In this document: one piece after another, positions 7,134 to 13,265 of the stretch
How the letters are laid out: each line of letters opens with the position of its first letter
Position numbering within the stretch: the first letter of the stretch is position 1
Origin: Pseudomonadota bacterium
GTDB lineage: Bacteria > Pseudomonadota > Alphaproteobacteria > Rhizobiales > Rhizobiaceae
Assembly (NCBI GenBank): GCA_023428515.1
Contig: JAEYXI010000236.1
Location: 1-15,786 of the forward strand
DNA length: 15,786 nucleotides
Direction of reading: 5' to 3'
Notes under the pieces: generated by a model
Seen by the model: only the letters and a program-made list of their open reading frames with translations
Database searches by the model: none
Told to the model about the DNA's origin: nothing
Translations under genes and position numbers: made by a program

Positions 7134-7532
7134 ATGAATGTCGGCGCCGCGGCCCGCCGCTCGGGTCTCCCCGCAAAGACCATCCGGTATTACGAGGACA
7201 TCGGCCTCATTCGGCCGGCGCGCGCCGAAAACGGCTATCGCGACTATTCCGGCGACGACATCCACCGGCTGGCCTTCCTGCGCCGCGCCCGCGGGCTCGG
7301 TTTCTCGATCGAGGACTGCCGGCAGCTGATGGCGCTCTATCGTGACAAGAGCCGCGCCAGCCACGATGTCCGCGAGATCGCCAAGAGCCATGTCGCGGCG
7401 ATCGAGGAGAAGGTGCGCGAGCTGCAGTCGATGCGCGCGACGCTGCAGACGCTGATCCACGCCTGCCACGGCGACGAGCGGCCCGACTGCCCGATCCTCG
7501 ACGACATGGCCGGCGAACTCGCCGAGAGCTGA
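7134..7532 (+). CDS. MerR-family copper-type regulator (CueR/HmrR-like)
   Basis: This 132-residue protein has an N-terminal winged helix (MNVGAAARRSGLPAKTIRYYEDIGLI, R-x-Y-x-x-IGL pattern), a dimerisation helix at about 76-108, and a C-terminal metal loop C111-HGDERPD-C119. That loop and its spacing match the Cu(I)/Ag(I)/Au(I)-sensing CueR/HmrR group, which switches on copper export. A GAGGA sits just before the ATG. In most genomes such genes neighbour a copper P-type ATPase or copper chaperone; none is in this window, so its target must be elsewhere or lost. Family call firm; exact metal inferred from the two cysteines. Confidence 0.88.
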   Translation: MNVGAAARRSGLPAKTIRYYEDIGLIRPARAENGYRDYSGDDIHRLAFLRRARGLGFSIEDCRQLMALYRDKSRASHDVREIAKSHVAAIEEKVRELQSMRATLQTLIHACHGDERPDCPILDDMAGELAES

Positions 7533-7609
7533 GCTACCGGCTGGCCAGACAGGATTCGCCGCGCCATGATGTCCGCGTGGGTGGTGTGGTCGCGCGACGG
7601 AGGCCTTGC

Positions 7610-8020
7610 ATGATATCGGGGGGATGCCTGTGCGGCGCGGTGCGCTATGAAAGCAGCGCGGAGCCGGTCACCGCGCGCCTCTGCTGGTGCCGCGTCTGCC
7701 AGTATATCGCGGCCGGCAACGCGGCGGTGAGCGTCTGCTTCCGCACGGACGGAATGACGATTTCAGGCGAGACGCGCGACTATCAAAGCATCGCTGACAG
7801 CGGCAACCGTATGCACCGGCGCTTCTGCCCGACCTGCGGCGTCCATCTGTTCAGCGAGGCTGAGTCTCGGCCGCACCTGATCTTCGTGCGCGCCGGCACG
7901 CTCGACGATCCGGACGCGATCCGGCCGGCCGCGACGATCTGGACGACGCAGGCACCGGGCTGGGCGTGCATCGACGCCTCGTTGCCCGCCTTCGACGGCC
8001 AGCCGCCGCCCGTCGCGTAG
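7610..8020 (+). CDS. GFA-family zinc protein (Gfa-like, DUF636 fold)
   Basis: This 136-residue protein carries the zinc-ligand cysteines of the GFA (glutathione-dependent formaldehyde-activating enzyme-like) family: C6 and C8 in GGCLCGAVRYE, C25/C27/C30 in RLCWCRVCQ, and C73/C76 in RRFCPTCGVHLF. Founding members were described as S-hydroxymethylglutathione-forming, but most relatives have no known substrate. The ATG at 7610 is preferred because GGAGG lies six bases upstream and MISGGCLCGAVRYE is the family start. An in-frame earlier start would add an unrelated arginine-rich piece. It lies 77 bp after the MerR gene on the same strand and may be co-transcribed. Confidence 0.9.
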   Translation: MISGGCLCGAVRYESSAEPVTARLCWCRVCQYIAAGNAAVSVCFRTDGMTISGETRDYQSIADSGNRMHRRFCPTCGVHLFSEAESRPHLIFVRAGTLDDPDAIRPAATIWTTQAPGWACIDASLPAFDGQPPPVA

Positions 8021-8043
8021 CTCAAGCCCTGGGGATTAGCCGG

Positions 8044-8241
8044 CTACAGGCGCGTGACGTTGTCGACGCCGAGACGGATGCGCTGGCCCTCGGCATAGGC
8101 CAAGGCGAAGGACTCGATCACGAATGACGAGACCTGTTCGCCGCCGTTCTCGATGACGCGGACACACCATTCGCCGCCAGCCTCGAACATCTCGATGCCG
8201 GGGTCGATCCCGGAGACGGAAATTTCCTGGAGAGCAACCAT
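8044..8241 (-). CDS. Small hypothetical protein (65 aa)
   Basis: No recognised family. The 65-residue protein reads as a compact mixed alpha/beta domain (MVALQEISVSGIDPGIEMFEAGGEWCVRVIENGGEQVSSF and onwards), with no signal or membrane segment. Amino acid make-up and high third-position GC look coding. It ends 23 bp from the GFA stop, convergent with it. The upstream 177 bp (8242-8418) shows nothing I can name. Confidence 0.55.
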   Translation of the reverse strand: MVALQEISVSGIDPGIEMFEAGGEWCVRVIENGGEQVSSFVIESFALAYAEGQRIRLGVDNVTRL

Positions 8242-8418
8242 GTGCTTAGGCCTTGGACTGGGGCGAAAGCATCTGTGGGCTCTTTCAGCCGCCGGCGCCC
8301 TGATCAGTGGCCGACGATGAAGTCAGCCTAGCCGCTGTCTCGGGCGGCCGCAGCAACAAATGACATGCAGCAGGATTATTTGCGCGACGGTATGAGGACG
8401 CGCTGCGAAACGCCTGCG

Positions 8419-8643
8419 TCAATGCCTCGAGGCCGCGCCGGGCAGCCTGTTGTCGGGGACGATCAAGGCGCGGAGCAACTCGCTTTCGCCGCGAATGCCG
8501 ACTTCATAGAGCGCGAGCACGAGCGATGCGATGTGCTCTTCTTCCGGCGTTCCGGACTCGACGCCGACATGTTTGCAATAGGCGGTGACGACGTGCCCCA
8601 TCGCCGCGACCTGCTGCGGATTGGCTGTCGATCCGAATCTCAT
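8419..8643 (-). CDS. Small hypothetical protein, paralogue A
   Basis: This 74-residue protein has a good ribosome site (GGAGGA) eight bases before its ATG. It is helical and soluble: NPQQVAAMGHVVTAYCKHVGV, then EEEHIASLVLALYEVGI, then ESELLRALI. It shares the order PQQ...V..YC...G(I/V)...A..(V/L)..L(Y/F)..G......L.R.L with the next gene on the same strand, so the two are diverged copies. No function known to me. It has two cysteines or fewer and no catalytic pattern, so a small binding or regulatory protein is more likely than an enzyme. Confidence 0.7.
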   Translation of the reverse strand: MRFGSTANPQQVAAMGHVVTAYCKHVGVESGTPEEEHIASLVLALYEVGIRGESELLRALIVPDNRLPGAASRH

Positions 8644-8813
8644 TGGTCATTCCTCCCGAATGATCCCGCGCCCGGGAATTAAGCTAGCGTGCCGCCAAAG
8701 CCCCGCAATAAACTATGACAGGCGCTGCGGGCGATCACCCTGTCGATACGAAAACCTTCATGCCGTCCGGTATGCGAGGAGCGCCTGCAGGGTTGCCGGA
8801 GTCGCCCTTCTAA

Positions 8814-9038
8814 TCAGCTGGCTGTCGCCGGGACGGCCGGGCGCCGGCAGGGACCGATGGCGGCTTCCAGCCCTCGCCTGAGATCGTTCTGGCTTACCGC
8901 GCCGAGGTCGAACAGCGAGCTGACGACTTCGGCGACATAGAGGCGCTCGCTCCCGTCGATGATGCCGCAATCGCGGCAGTAGTCATCGACCGTCTGTTTG
9001 AGGATGAGCAACTGCTGCGGAGAAGCCGTGAAGGGCAT
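8814..9038 (-). CDS. Small hypothetical protein, paralogue B
   Basis: This 74-residue protein is the diverged partner of the gene 170 bp downstream: SPQQLLILKQTVDDYCRDCGI, then LYVAEVVSSLFDLGA, then QNDLRRGLEAAIG align without gaps over about 58 residues. GGAGAG precedes the ATG. The C-terminus differs (proline- and alanine-rich). Family unknown. The 151 bp upstream, up to the mobile element (9039-9189), should hold its promoter; I see no clear boxes. Equal length, same strand and shared pattern make tandem duplication the simplest origin. Confidence 0.7.
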   Translation of the reverse strand: MPFTASPQQLLILKQTVDDYCRDCGIIDGSERLYVAEVVSSLFDLGAVSQNDLRRGLEAAIGPCRRPAVPATAS

Positions 9039-9165
9039 GGCGCTCTCCTTCCCTCTGTTCGGGCGAAAGCGTGATGTACTCTTCCAAGCGCCCGGTTGCC
9101 TGCTTCTGCCCGAGCGACGACATGATTCTACTCCCTCTATGTGGCCGCGCTATGGCTCAGGGCGC

Positions 9166-9189
9166 TGGTCTGTCAAATATACAATCACC
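9166..9189 (+). repeat. Imperfect extra copy of the element's right end, outside its left boundary
   Basis: The 24 bases directly left of the target duplication match the right terminal repeat (13266-13289) at 20 of 24 positions, in the same orientation and in exactly the position a right end would occupy. The shared core includes TGTCAAATATA and AATC. Together with the 8-bp duplication it makes a 27-bp direct repeat of the right junction with two mismatches. It may be the remnant right end of an older related element; no matching left end was found upstream in the window. Confidence 0.7.
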
Positions 9190-9197
9190 GGCCAGAA
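9190..9197 (+). repeat. Left target-site duplication (GGCCAGAA)
   Basis: This exact 8-bp copy is repeated at 13290-13297. An 8-bp duplication is the size typical of IS1595-family transposition and fixes the left boundary of the element. Confidence 0.92.
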
Positions 9198-9221
9198 GGC
9201 GATTATATATTTGACAAACCC
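9198..9221 (+). repeat. Left terminal inverted repeat
   Basis: These 24 bases are perfectly inverted at 13266-13289. The inner part contains TTGACA (9211-9216), which doubles as the -35 box of the transposase promoter. Confidence 0.93.
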
Positions 9222-9239
9222 AACGGGACGAGCGATAAC
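9211..9239 (+). promoter_or_regulatory. Transposase promoter starting in the left terminal repeat
   Basis: Consensus -35 TTGACA (9211-9216) lies inside the terminal repeat; 17 bp later GATAAC (9234-9239) serves as a -10 with four of six consensus bases. Transcripts should begin near 9246, between the -10 and the start codon, giving a very short leader. Read from sequence; not tested. Confidence 0.65.
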
Positions 9240-9259
9240 GAATCCAAGGAGTTATCGCT
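9231..9259 (+). promoter_or_regulatory. Perfect hairpin over the transposase ribosome site
   Basis: AGCGATAAC (9231-9239) and GTTATCGCT (9251-9259) are perfect 9-bp arms around an 11-base loop that includes most of the ribosome site AAGGAG (9246-9251), ending on the base before the ATG. The left arm coincides with the -10 box. A transcript from the element's own promoter lacks the left arm and stays open, whereas a read-through transcript from outside would fold the hairpin at the start codon. IS10 and IS50 use such a device to limit transposition. Confidence 0.65.
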
Positions 9260-10201
9260 ATGTCCGTTCTGTCCCGCCCCTACTTCCATGACGAAGCCGC
9301 ATCGTTTCAGCATGTGGAGGAAATCCTTTGGCCGGCTGGTCCCGTCTGCCATCATTGCGGTTCGATGGAAAAGCACTACGCCTTGAAGGCAGTCCGCACG
9401 AAGCCTTCGAAGAAGAACCCGCATGGTGTCGAGCGCCACGGCCTCTTCAAGTGCTCGGATTGCCGTGGCCAGTTCACCGTTCGCATGGGTACGATCTTTG
9501 AGGAAAGCCACCTTCCGCTGCACAAGTGGTTGCAGGCTATCCACCTCATGGCTTCATCGAAGAAGGGTATCAGCGCACACCAGCTTCATCGCGTTTTGGA
9601 AGTCACCTACAAGACGGCGTGGTTCCTGGCTCACCGTATCCGCGAAGCAATGCGCTCCGACGACCTGACGCCCCTTGGCGATAACGGCAAGGTTGTCGAG
9701 GCTGACGAGACGTACATTGGCCGCTTGCAGGGTACGCAGGTTCGTCGCGGCGGCGGCGCTCACAAGAACACTGTGTTGACGCTGGTCGAGCGTGGCGGTC
9801 GCGCCCGTTCCTTCCATATCGACACCGCCCGCGCTGGCCAGATCATGCCTATCGTCCGCAAGAACATCGCCAAGGAAACCGCGATGATGACGGACGAGAG
9901 CGGCATCTATCGCCGCCTGGGTGGCGAGTTCGCTTCGCACGAATACGTGAAGCACTCAAAGGACGAGTACGTTCGCGGCAATGTCCACACCAACACCGTT
10001 GAAGGCTTCTACTCGATCTTCAAGCGCGGCATGAAGGGTGTCTACCAGCATTGTGCCGAACACCATCTGCACCGCTATCTGGCAGAGTTCGACTTCCGCT
10101 ACTCGCACCGCATTGCGATGGGCTTCGATGACGGCGTTCGCGCGCTGGTCGCGCTGAAGGGCTTCAAGGGCCGCCGCCTCACGTATCGGCGGGCTGTGTG
10201 A
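9260..10201 (+). CDS. IS1595-family transposase (ISXO2-like)
   Basis: This 313-residue transposase has an N-terminal zinc-binding domain with C30/C33 (PVCHHCGS) and C65/C68 (FKCSDCRGQF), then a helix-turn-helix-like region (GISAHQLHRVLEVTYKTAWFLAHRIREAM). The ISXO2-like catalytic core runs from about residue 140. Catalytic candidates are D149 (VEADETYIGRLQG), D212 (MMTDESGIY), and in HTNTVEGFYSIFKR either N245 or E248, with K255; IS1595 members use an Asp-Asp-Asn or Asp-Asp-Glu triad with a downstream basic residue. The gene is intact with AAGGAG eight bases before ATG and sits 38 bp inside the left end. Codon use is closer to a highly expressed gene than to the GC-extreme host. Confidence 0.95.
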   Translation: MSVLSRPYFHDEAASFQHVEEILWPAGPVCHHCGSMEKHYALKAVRTKPSKKNPHGVERHGLFKCSDCRGQFTVRMGTIFEESHLPLHKWLQAIHLMASSKKGISAHQLHRVLEVTYKTAWFLAHRIREAMRSDDLTPLGDNGKVVEADETYIGRLQGTQVRRGGGAHKNTVLTLVERGGRARSFHIDTARAGQIMPIVRKNIAKETAMMTDESGIYRRLGGEFASHEYVKHSKDEYVRGNVHTNTVEGFYSIFKRGMKGVYQHCAEHHLHRYLAEFDFRYSHRIAMGFDDGVRALVALKGFKGRRLTYRRAV

Positions 10202-10269
10202 CGCGAAGCGCCAGCACTATCGCAAGCCGGTGCAGCTAGAACTACCGCTGTGGAAATCGAAGCGCAGGA

Positions 10270-10286
10270 GAGTCAAAAAGTGACTC
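10270..10286 (+). terminator. Small hairpin after the transposase gene
   Basis: GAGTCA (10270-10275) and TGACTC (10281-10286) pair perfectly around a five-base loop; a second short stem (GGGTT/AACCC, 10296-10309) follows. No T run follows either, so termination is only possible. These lie in the 245-bp gap (10202-10446) between the transposase and DUF3800 genes, which also holds the parS-like palindrome. Confidence 0.35.
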
Positions 10287-10326
10287 GATATCAATGGGTT
10301 AGCTAAACCCTTGGATTCGCTTGATT

Positions 10327-10338
10327 TTTCACGTGAAA
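10327..10338. promoter_or_regulatory. parS-like palindrome (TTTCACGTGAAA)
   Basis: This perfect 12-bp palindrome equals the central 12 bases of the bacterial ParB-binding site parS (TGTTTCACGTGAAACA). Over 16 positions it matches at 13; the outer G and C that ParB usually contacts are T here. A chance hit of this 12-mer in 16 kb is improbable a priori, but many motifs were being considered. Function, if any, unknown. Confidence 0.4.
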
Positions 10339-10446
10339 TTTGCGAGAATGCAATTCGGTGGTGACGCCGGAACGCGGGTTGTGGGTCTCAGTCCCATAGC
10401 GCCAGATGATACGCTCGACGGCCTACGAAGTGGGGCTATAAGGTCA

Positions 10447-11337
10447 TCAGGAAAACGCTTCCGGGTCCCACCACTGATCCGGATATCCGTAAGACATAAA
10501 TATGTCGGCCTGATCCCGGTCGAGTTTCGCCTTTGCCAGCGAGGGCATAAGCTTAACGCCATAGCCTGCGATCTTGCCGTCTGGCGTGTCCGGCGCTCGC
10601 CCCATGCGAGGCCGTAGCAGTTTCGCAAAGCGCGGGTCGCATGCGCCAGTGTCGTGCTTGTCACAAGCCTTGAAGAAGGCGCTTGCCACGATGTCGGCCA
10701 ATTGCAGCCCTTCGCGCTCATAGTGTGGGTAAACGTGCAGCAGGCGCGGATGCATTACCTCCCAACATATCCTTCCCCACGGCAAATAGGGGTTGTGCTT
10801 TTTCATGCGCATCCATTCGTAGTAGGCATTCATCTGCGAATACCGCAGGCCGCCACGCGCGCTGTATTCAAGCCGCAGATGCTTGGGCTGGTTGGGCTGC
10901 AACGCAGCCTTGTCGCGCACGAACTTCGTCACCCTTTCGAGAAGGATGCGGGTAAGCCAGCAATAGAACCAATTCGATGAAGGTATCTTGCCGGCGAACG
11001 GGTTGCTGTAGCCCTGCATATTTTTCTTGTTCGACGCGACGATGAAACAGCGAACATCAAGCCCGCCAATCGCGGCGCATGCGATTGCCTTCTTCGCGTC
11101 ATTGAGGTCAGAAAAGTGGATGGTCGAAGTCTGCCGGTTTCGAAAATTGGATCTTATCGAGGCGACCCATCCGGGTACGTTCGCTTGGTTCTCCGCTCGT
11201 ATTACGACCGCAGAAAGCACAAGCCATTCCGAAGACCCTGGAACCGCAAGCGGCTTAACCGCTTTCAACCCATCGTCGCCGGATTCATCGATATATGCTA
11301 CATAGCCATATGACGGCGCGTCGTCGGAGACTTCCAT
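10447..11337 (-). CDS. DUF3800-family protein (cargo of the IS1595 element)
   Basis: This 296-residue protein has the DUF3800 hallmarks: an N-terminal acidic strand D17-E-S-G-D21 (YGYVAYIDESGDDG) and a late LQLADIVASAFFKA motif with D215. The order resembles an RNase H-like metal-binding fold, so nuclease activity is plausible but unproven. DUF3800 genes are common on mobile elements and near defence genes. The ATG at 11337 (MEVSDD) is used; a TTG five codons upstream is possible. Neither has a visible ribosome site. The start codon is only two bases from the divergent 53-codon gene, so its promoter must lie inside that gene. Confidence 0.88.
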   Translation of the reverse strand: MEVSDDAPSYGYVAYIDESGDDGLKAVKPLAVPGSSEWLVLSAVVIRAENQANVPGWVASIRSNFRNRQTSTIHFSDLNDAKKAIACAAIGGLDVRCFIVASNKKNMQGYSNPFAGKIPSSNWFYCWLTRILLERVTKFVRDKAALQPNQPKHLRLEYSARGGLRYSQMNAYYEWMRMKKHNPYLPWGRICWEVMHPRLLHVYPHYEREGLQLADIVASAFFKACDKHDTGACDPRFAKLLRPRMGRAPDTPDGKIAGYGVKLMPSLAKAKLDRDQADIFMSYGYPDQWWDPEAFS

Positions 11338-11339
11338 TG

Positions 11340-11501
11340 ATGGCAAACGCAAACAAAACCCAACAAGCCCAGATCGATAAGTTTAAAGAAGCTGCGCGAG
11401 AACTTCAAACGGATGATCGCGAGGAAGCCTTTGACGCTATCGTGAAAAAGATTGCGAAGTCGCCGCCGCCCAAGGACGAGAAGCCGAAACGGCCGGTCTA
11501 A
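11340..11501 (+). CDS. 53-residue hypothetical protein divergent from DUF3800
   Basis: This small charged protein (MANANKTQQAQIDKFKEAARELQ, then DDREEAFDAIVKKIAK and a basic proline-rich tail SPPPKDEKPKRPV) is predicted to be two helices followed by a flexible tail. GGAG ten bases before the ATG supports the start; a longer in-frame ORF upstream would add an arginine-rich piece antisense to DUF3800. I recall similar short proteins in rhizobia but cannot name a family. Its stop overlaps by four bases the stop of the convergent GNAT gene. Divergence from DUF3800 suggests paired use, for example partner or antitoxin-like; that is speculation. Confidence 0.7.
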   Translation: MANANKTQQAQIDKFKEAARELQTDDREEAFDAIVKKIAKSPPPKDEKPKRPV

Positions 11502-12229
11502 AAGCTGCGAATCCGGCAGACGTAAACACCGATATCAACTTGGTCGTAGTCGGACACCGCCACAAATCCATGGCGTTTTACCAGGCGCACACCTTCGGTG
11601 GTCGCGGGCTTGGCGTAAGCAGTGGTGGCCTCGAGGCGGATTACAAGCGCCTTCAATTGCTCCAAAGCCGCTGCGCCAGCCTTTCTGGTTAGCCCTGCCA
11701 CGCCTCCGATATAAATCGGCGCGCCTTTCCTGAAGGTTTTGGCAAAGCAGCTCTTATCCATATCTCCAATTAGAAGATCGCGTTCTTTGACTTTCTGTTC
11801 TCCTCTCGCAGTGAGTGGAAGCACGCAATAGTAGCCAATGATTTCGTTTGTAAGATTATCTCTTACCTTCCAGATCGACCGACGATTGTGGTTGTAAATC
11901 TCTTGGGTCTTGGCAAGGTCCATAGTTGTGCCAATCCGGGCCTTCGCTATCTCGACTATCTTCGGGAGATCGTCTGATTGGCAAAGCGTCACTGACACAT
12001 TGCTGAGGACCGACGGGACCAGTCGGTAGTAGAGTTCAACCCACCAACTGAAAAGTTCGACCAGCGCCGTTAGGATCAGCAATATTGCTAGGCCAAACGT
12101 TACAAACGGGATCAACCAAAGATAGGGTTTAGTCCAAGGGAACGCTTGGCCGATCTTCTCGTCCAAATCCCACATGCCCATGAGTAACGGTAGGGCGACC
12201 AATAGAATTCCAAGGATTGCGCGCTTCAA
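11498..12229 (-). CDS. Membrane-anchored GNAT-like acetyltransferase (cargo)
   Basis: This 243-residue protein has two N-terminal membrane spans (about 4-20 and 36-60) and a cytoplasmic C-terminal domain (about 78-240) with the GNAT pattern. The pattern includes strand SIWKVRDNLTNEIIGYYCVLPL, the acetyl-CoA-side region PIYIGGVAGLTRKAGAAALE followed by a helix, and the closing PATTEGVRLVKRHGFVAVSDY. Most GNATs are soluble, so the two-span anchor is unusual. The acceptor is unknown. The start is TTG at 12229, after a G-rich stretch; internal ATGs would delete part of the first span. It follows the 33-residue membrane peptide by 30 bp on the same strand. Confidence 0.75.
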   Translation of the reverse strand: MKRAILGILLVALPLLMGMWDLDEKIGQAFPWTKPYLWLIPFVTFGLAILLILTALVELFSWWVELYYRLVPSVLSNVSVTLCQSDDLPKIVEIAKARIGTTMDLAKTQEIYNHNRRSIWKVRDNLTNEIIGYYCVLPLTARGEQKVKERDLLIGDMDKSCFAKTFRKGAPIYIGGVAGLTRKAGAAALEQLKALVIRLEATTAYAKPATTEGVRLVKRHGFVAVSDYDQVDIGVYVCRIRSF

Positions 12230-12259
12230 GACAGACCCCCCAGAGGGCCCGTCGATGAC

Positions 12260-12361
12260 TTAAATAATTGTCAGACGGCGTGACGCAATAATCTTGGTCA
12301 CGAGGATTGCCCCCACAACCGCGAGATAGACCACAGCTAAGACGAGTGCAATATCATACAT
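12260..12361 (-). CDS. 33-residue single-span membrane peptide
   Basis: A very short protein, MYDIALVLAVVYLAVVGAIL followed by a short positively charged tail (VTKIIASRRLTII). It is one hydrophobic span with basic residues at the C-terminus, so N-out/C-in is likely. AAGGTG lies eight bases before the ATG. It is placed just before the membrane GNAT gene on the same strand and probably shares its transcript. The ORF can be extended upstream to 12472, but the extra part is cysteine- and arginine-rich and looks non-coding. It could be a regulatory partner of the anchored GNAT or a toxin-like peptide; unproven. Confidence 0.5.
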   Translation of the reverse strand: MYDIALVLAVVYLAVVGAILVTKIIASRRLTII

Positions 12362-12500
12362 ATAAGCGCACCTTCGGCGTTGTGCAGCGCAACAGCGGAC
12401 GAAGCACCCCGTAGTTATGCCGGAAAACGGGTAGCAGAAAGTAAAAGTTCGATCAACTTTTTGTAACAACACTTGACATTCTGCGAGTCAGAGTGTGGTC

Positions 12501-12525
12501 GACCCAGGATTCGGAATCGTGGGTC
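12501..12525. promoter_or_regulatory. 25-bp near-perfect palindrome ahead of the last cargo gene
   Basis: Arms GACCCAGGATTC (12501-12512) and GAATCGTGGGTC (12514-12525) pair at 11 of 12 positions around a single central base. It lies 45 bp before the first possible start of the plus-strand cargo gene and between it and the divergent membrane-peptide gene. Shape and place suggest a dimeric repressor's operator; no cognate regulator is recognisable in the element. Confidence 0.5.
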
Positions 12526-12570
12526 TAGCCGATCCTGGCTTTATCCACCGACCGGAACAATAACGGAACG

Positions 12571-13062
12571 TTGAAGCTTGGTTGCCGATGGGGAAGCGGC
12601 TATATTTTGAGTCCTCCCACGATTCGGAAATCCTCCCAAATGTTTCCATTCAAGCAGGTGGTACTGCTTCAGGTCTTCCTGAGGTTTGAAATCGAGAATT
12701 GCGACCGTGAGCAGAAGGCTCTGCGGCGCGCCCTCGGCAATAGCGCCCATCCCTGTATGCACGACAAGCGGCACATCGCCTTCGTTCTGCTCACCAGGGA
12801 AGAACCGGACGAGCTATTGGAGCGTCTTAGGCCCGTGTTGGAAGTTGATAACTTCACCGACTACACGGCGGCCATTGTCCTCGGCAAAGCGGCTGGCAAG
12901 CACGGCGGCCTCAATAGCCTCGTCACCCGTATCAATTCCGGGTATGCCGTGTTGCAGGGCGGTCCAGCCAAGTACCTTCGGGAAAGTCAGACGCTCATCG
13001 TACCAGATCGCGGCAAGAGCGCACCGCGAGAGATGGGCGTCGAAGGCCGCCGAACGCGGTAG
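12571..13062 (+). CDS. Unrecognised soluble protein (last cargo gene)
   Basis: The frame is open from 12529. The start is uncertain: TTG at 12571 gives 163 residues, ATG at 12640 (MFPFKQVV) gives 140. The core reads like a real globular protein: VVLLQVFLRFEIENCDREQKALRRAL, HIAFVLLTREEPDELLERL, AAIVLGKAAGKHGGLNSLVTRIN, NSGYAVLQGGPAKYL. No family comes to mind. Codon use is GC-rich at third positions in this frame, better than in the two opposing frames on the minus strand. It reads towards the right end and ends 204 bp before the terminal repeat. A stem-loop (13106-13132) follows. Confidence 0.6.
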   Translation: MKLGCRWGSGYILSPPTIRKSSQMFPFKQVVLLQVFLRFEIENCDREQKALRRALGNSAHPCMHDKRHIAFVLLTREEPDELLERLRPVLEVDNFTDYTAAIVLGKAAGKHGGLNSLVTRINSGYAVLQGGPAKYLRESQTLIVPDRGKSAPREMGVEGRRTR

Positions 13063-13105
13063 CCTCCGAAGAACGCGAATAGTCCATAGACCTAGGGACG
13101 CCATG

Positions 13106-13132
13106 ACTACTCCTCCGAACTAGAGGGGTAGT
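13106..13132 (+). terminator. Stem-loop after the last cargo gene
   Basis: ACTACTCCTC (13106-13115) and GAGGGGTAGT (13123-13132) pair over 10 bp with one G-U, around a seven-base loop, followed by TTG. It is a plausible weak terminator for the upstream plus-strand gene, 44 bp after its stop. Confidence 0.45.
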
Positions 13133-13196
13133 TTGCCGCGTCAACCTTGCGCGTGGAATGCGACAATTCGAATCGGCTATTGCGCCAATCGGAAAC

Positions 13197-13221
13197 GGCT
13201 CGCCTTGTGGAAGGGCGAGCC
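13197..13221. terminator. Perfect hairpin near the element's right end
   Basis: GGCTCGCC (13197-13204) and GGCGAGCC (13214-13221) are perfect 8-bp arms around a nine-base loop, 45 bp inside the right terminal repeat. It has no T run on either strand. Its place suggests a barrier to transcription leaving or entering the element. The remaining sequence 13063-13265 holds no gene I can support. Confidence 0.45.
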
Positions 13222-13265
13222 TGCTTCGAAGTTATCCCGTGCTTCATGGGTATCTCGCTCCAGCC

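Noticed and set aside
9041..9291. Plus-strand open frame running across the left end of the element
   Set aside because: It spans the chromosome-element junction and terminal repeat, has no family pattern, and conflicts with the transposase promoter.
12541..12774. Minus-strand 77-codon frame
   Set aside because: It lies over the start region of the plus-strand cargo gene, has no clear ribosome site or family pattern; the start uncertainty of that gene leaves a small doubt.
12814..13104. Minus-strand 96-codon frame overlapping the last cargo gene
   Set aside because: It looks partly protein-like, but the plus-strand frame is longer and has better coding composition. Kept out, though not fully excluded.
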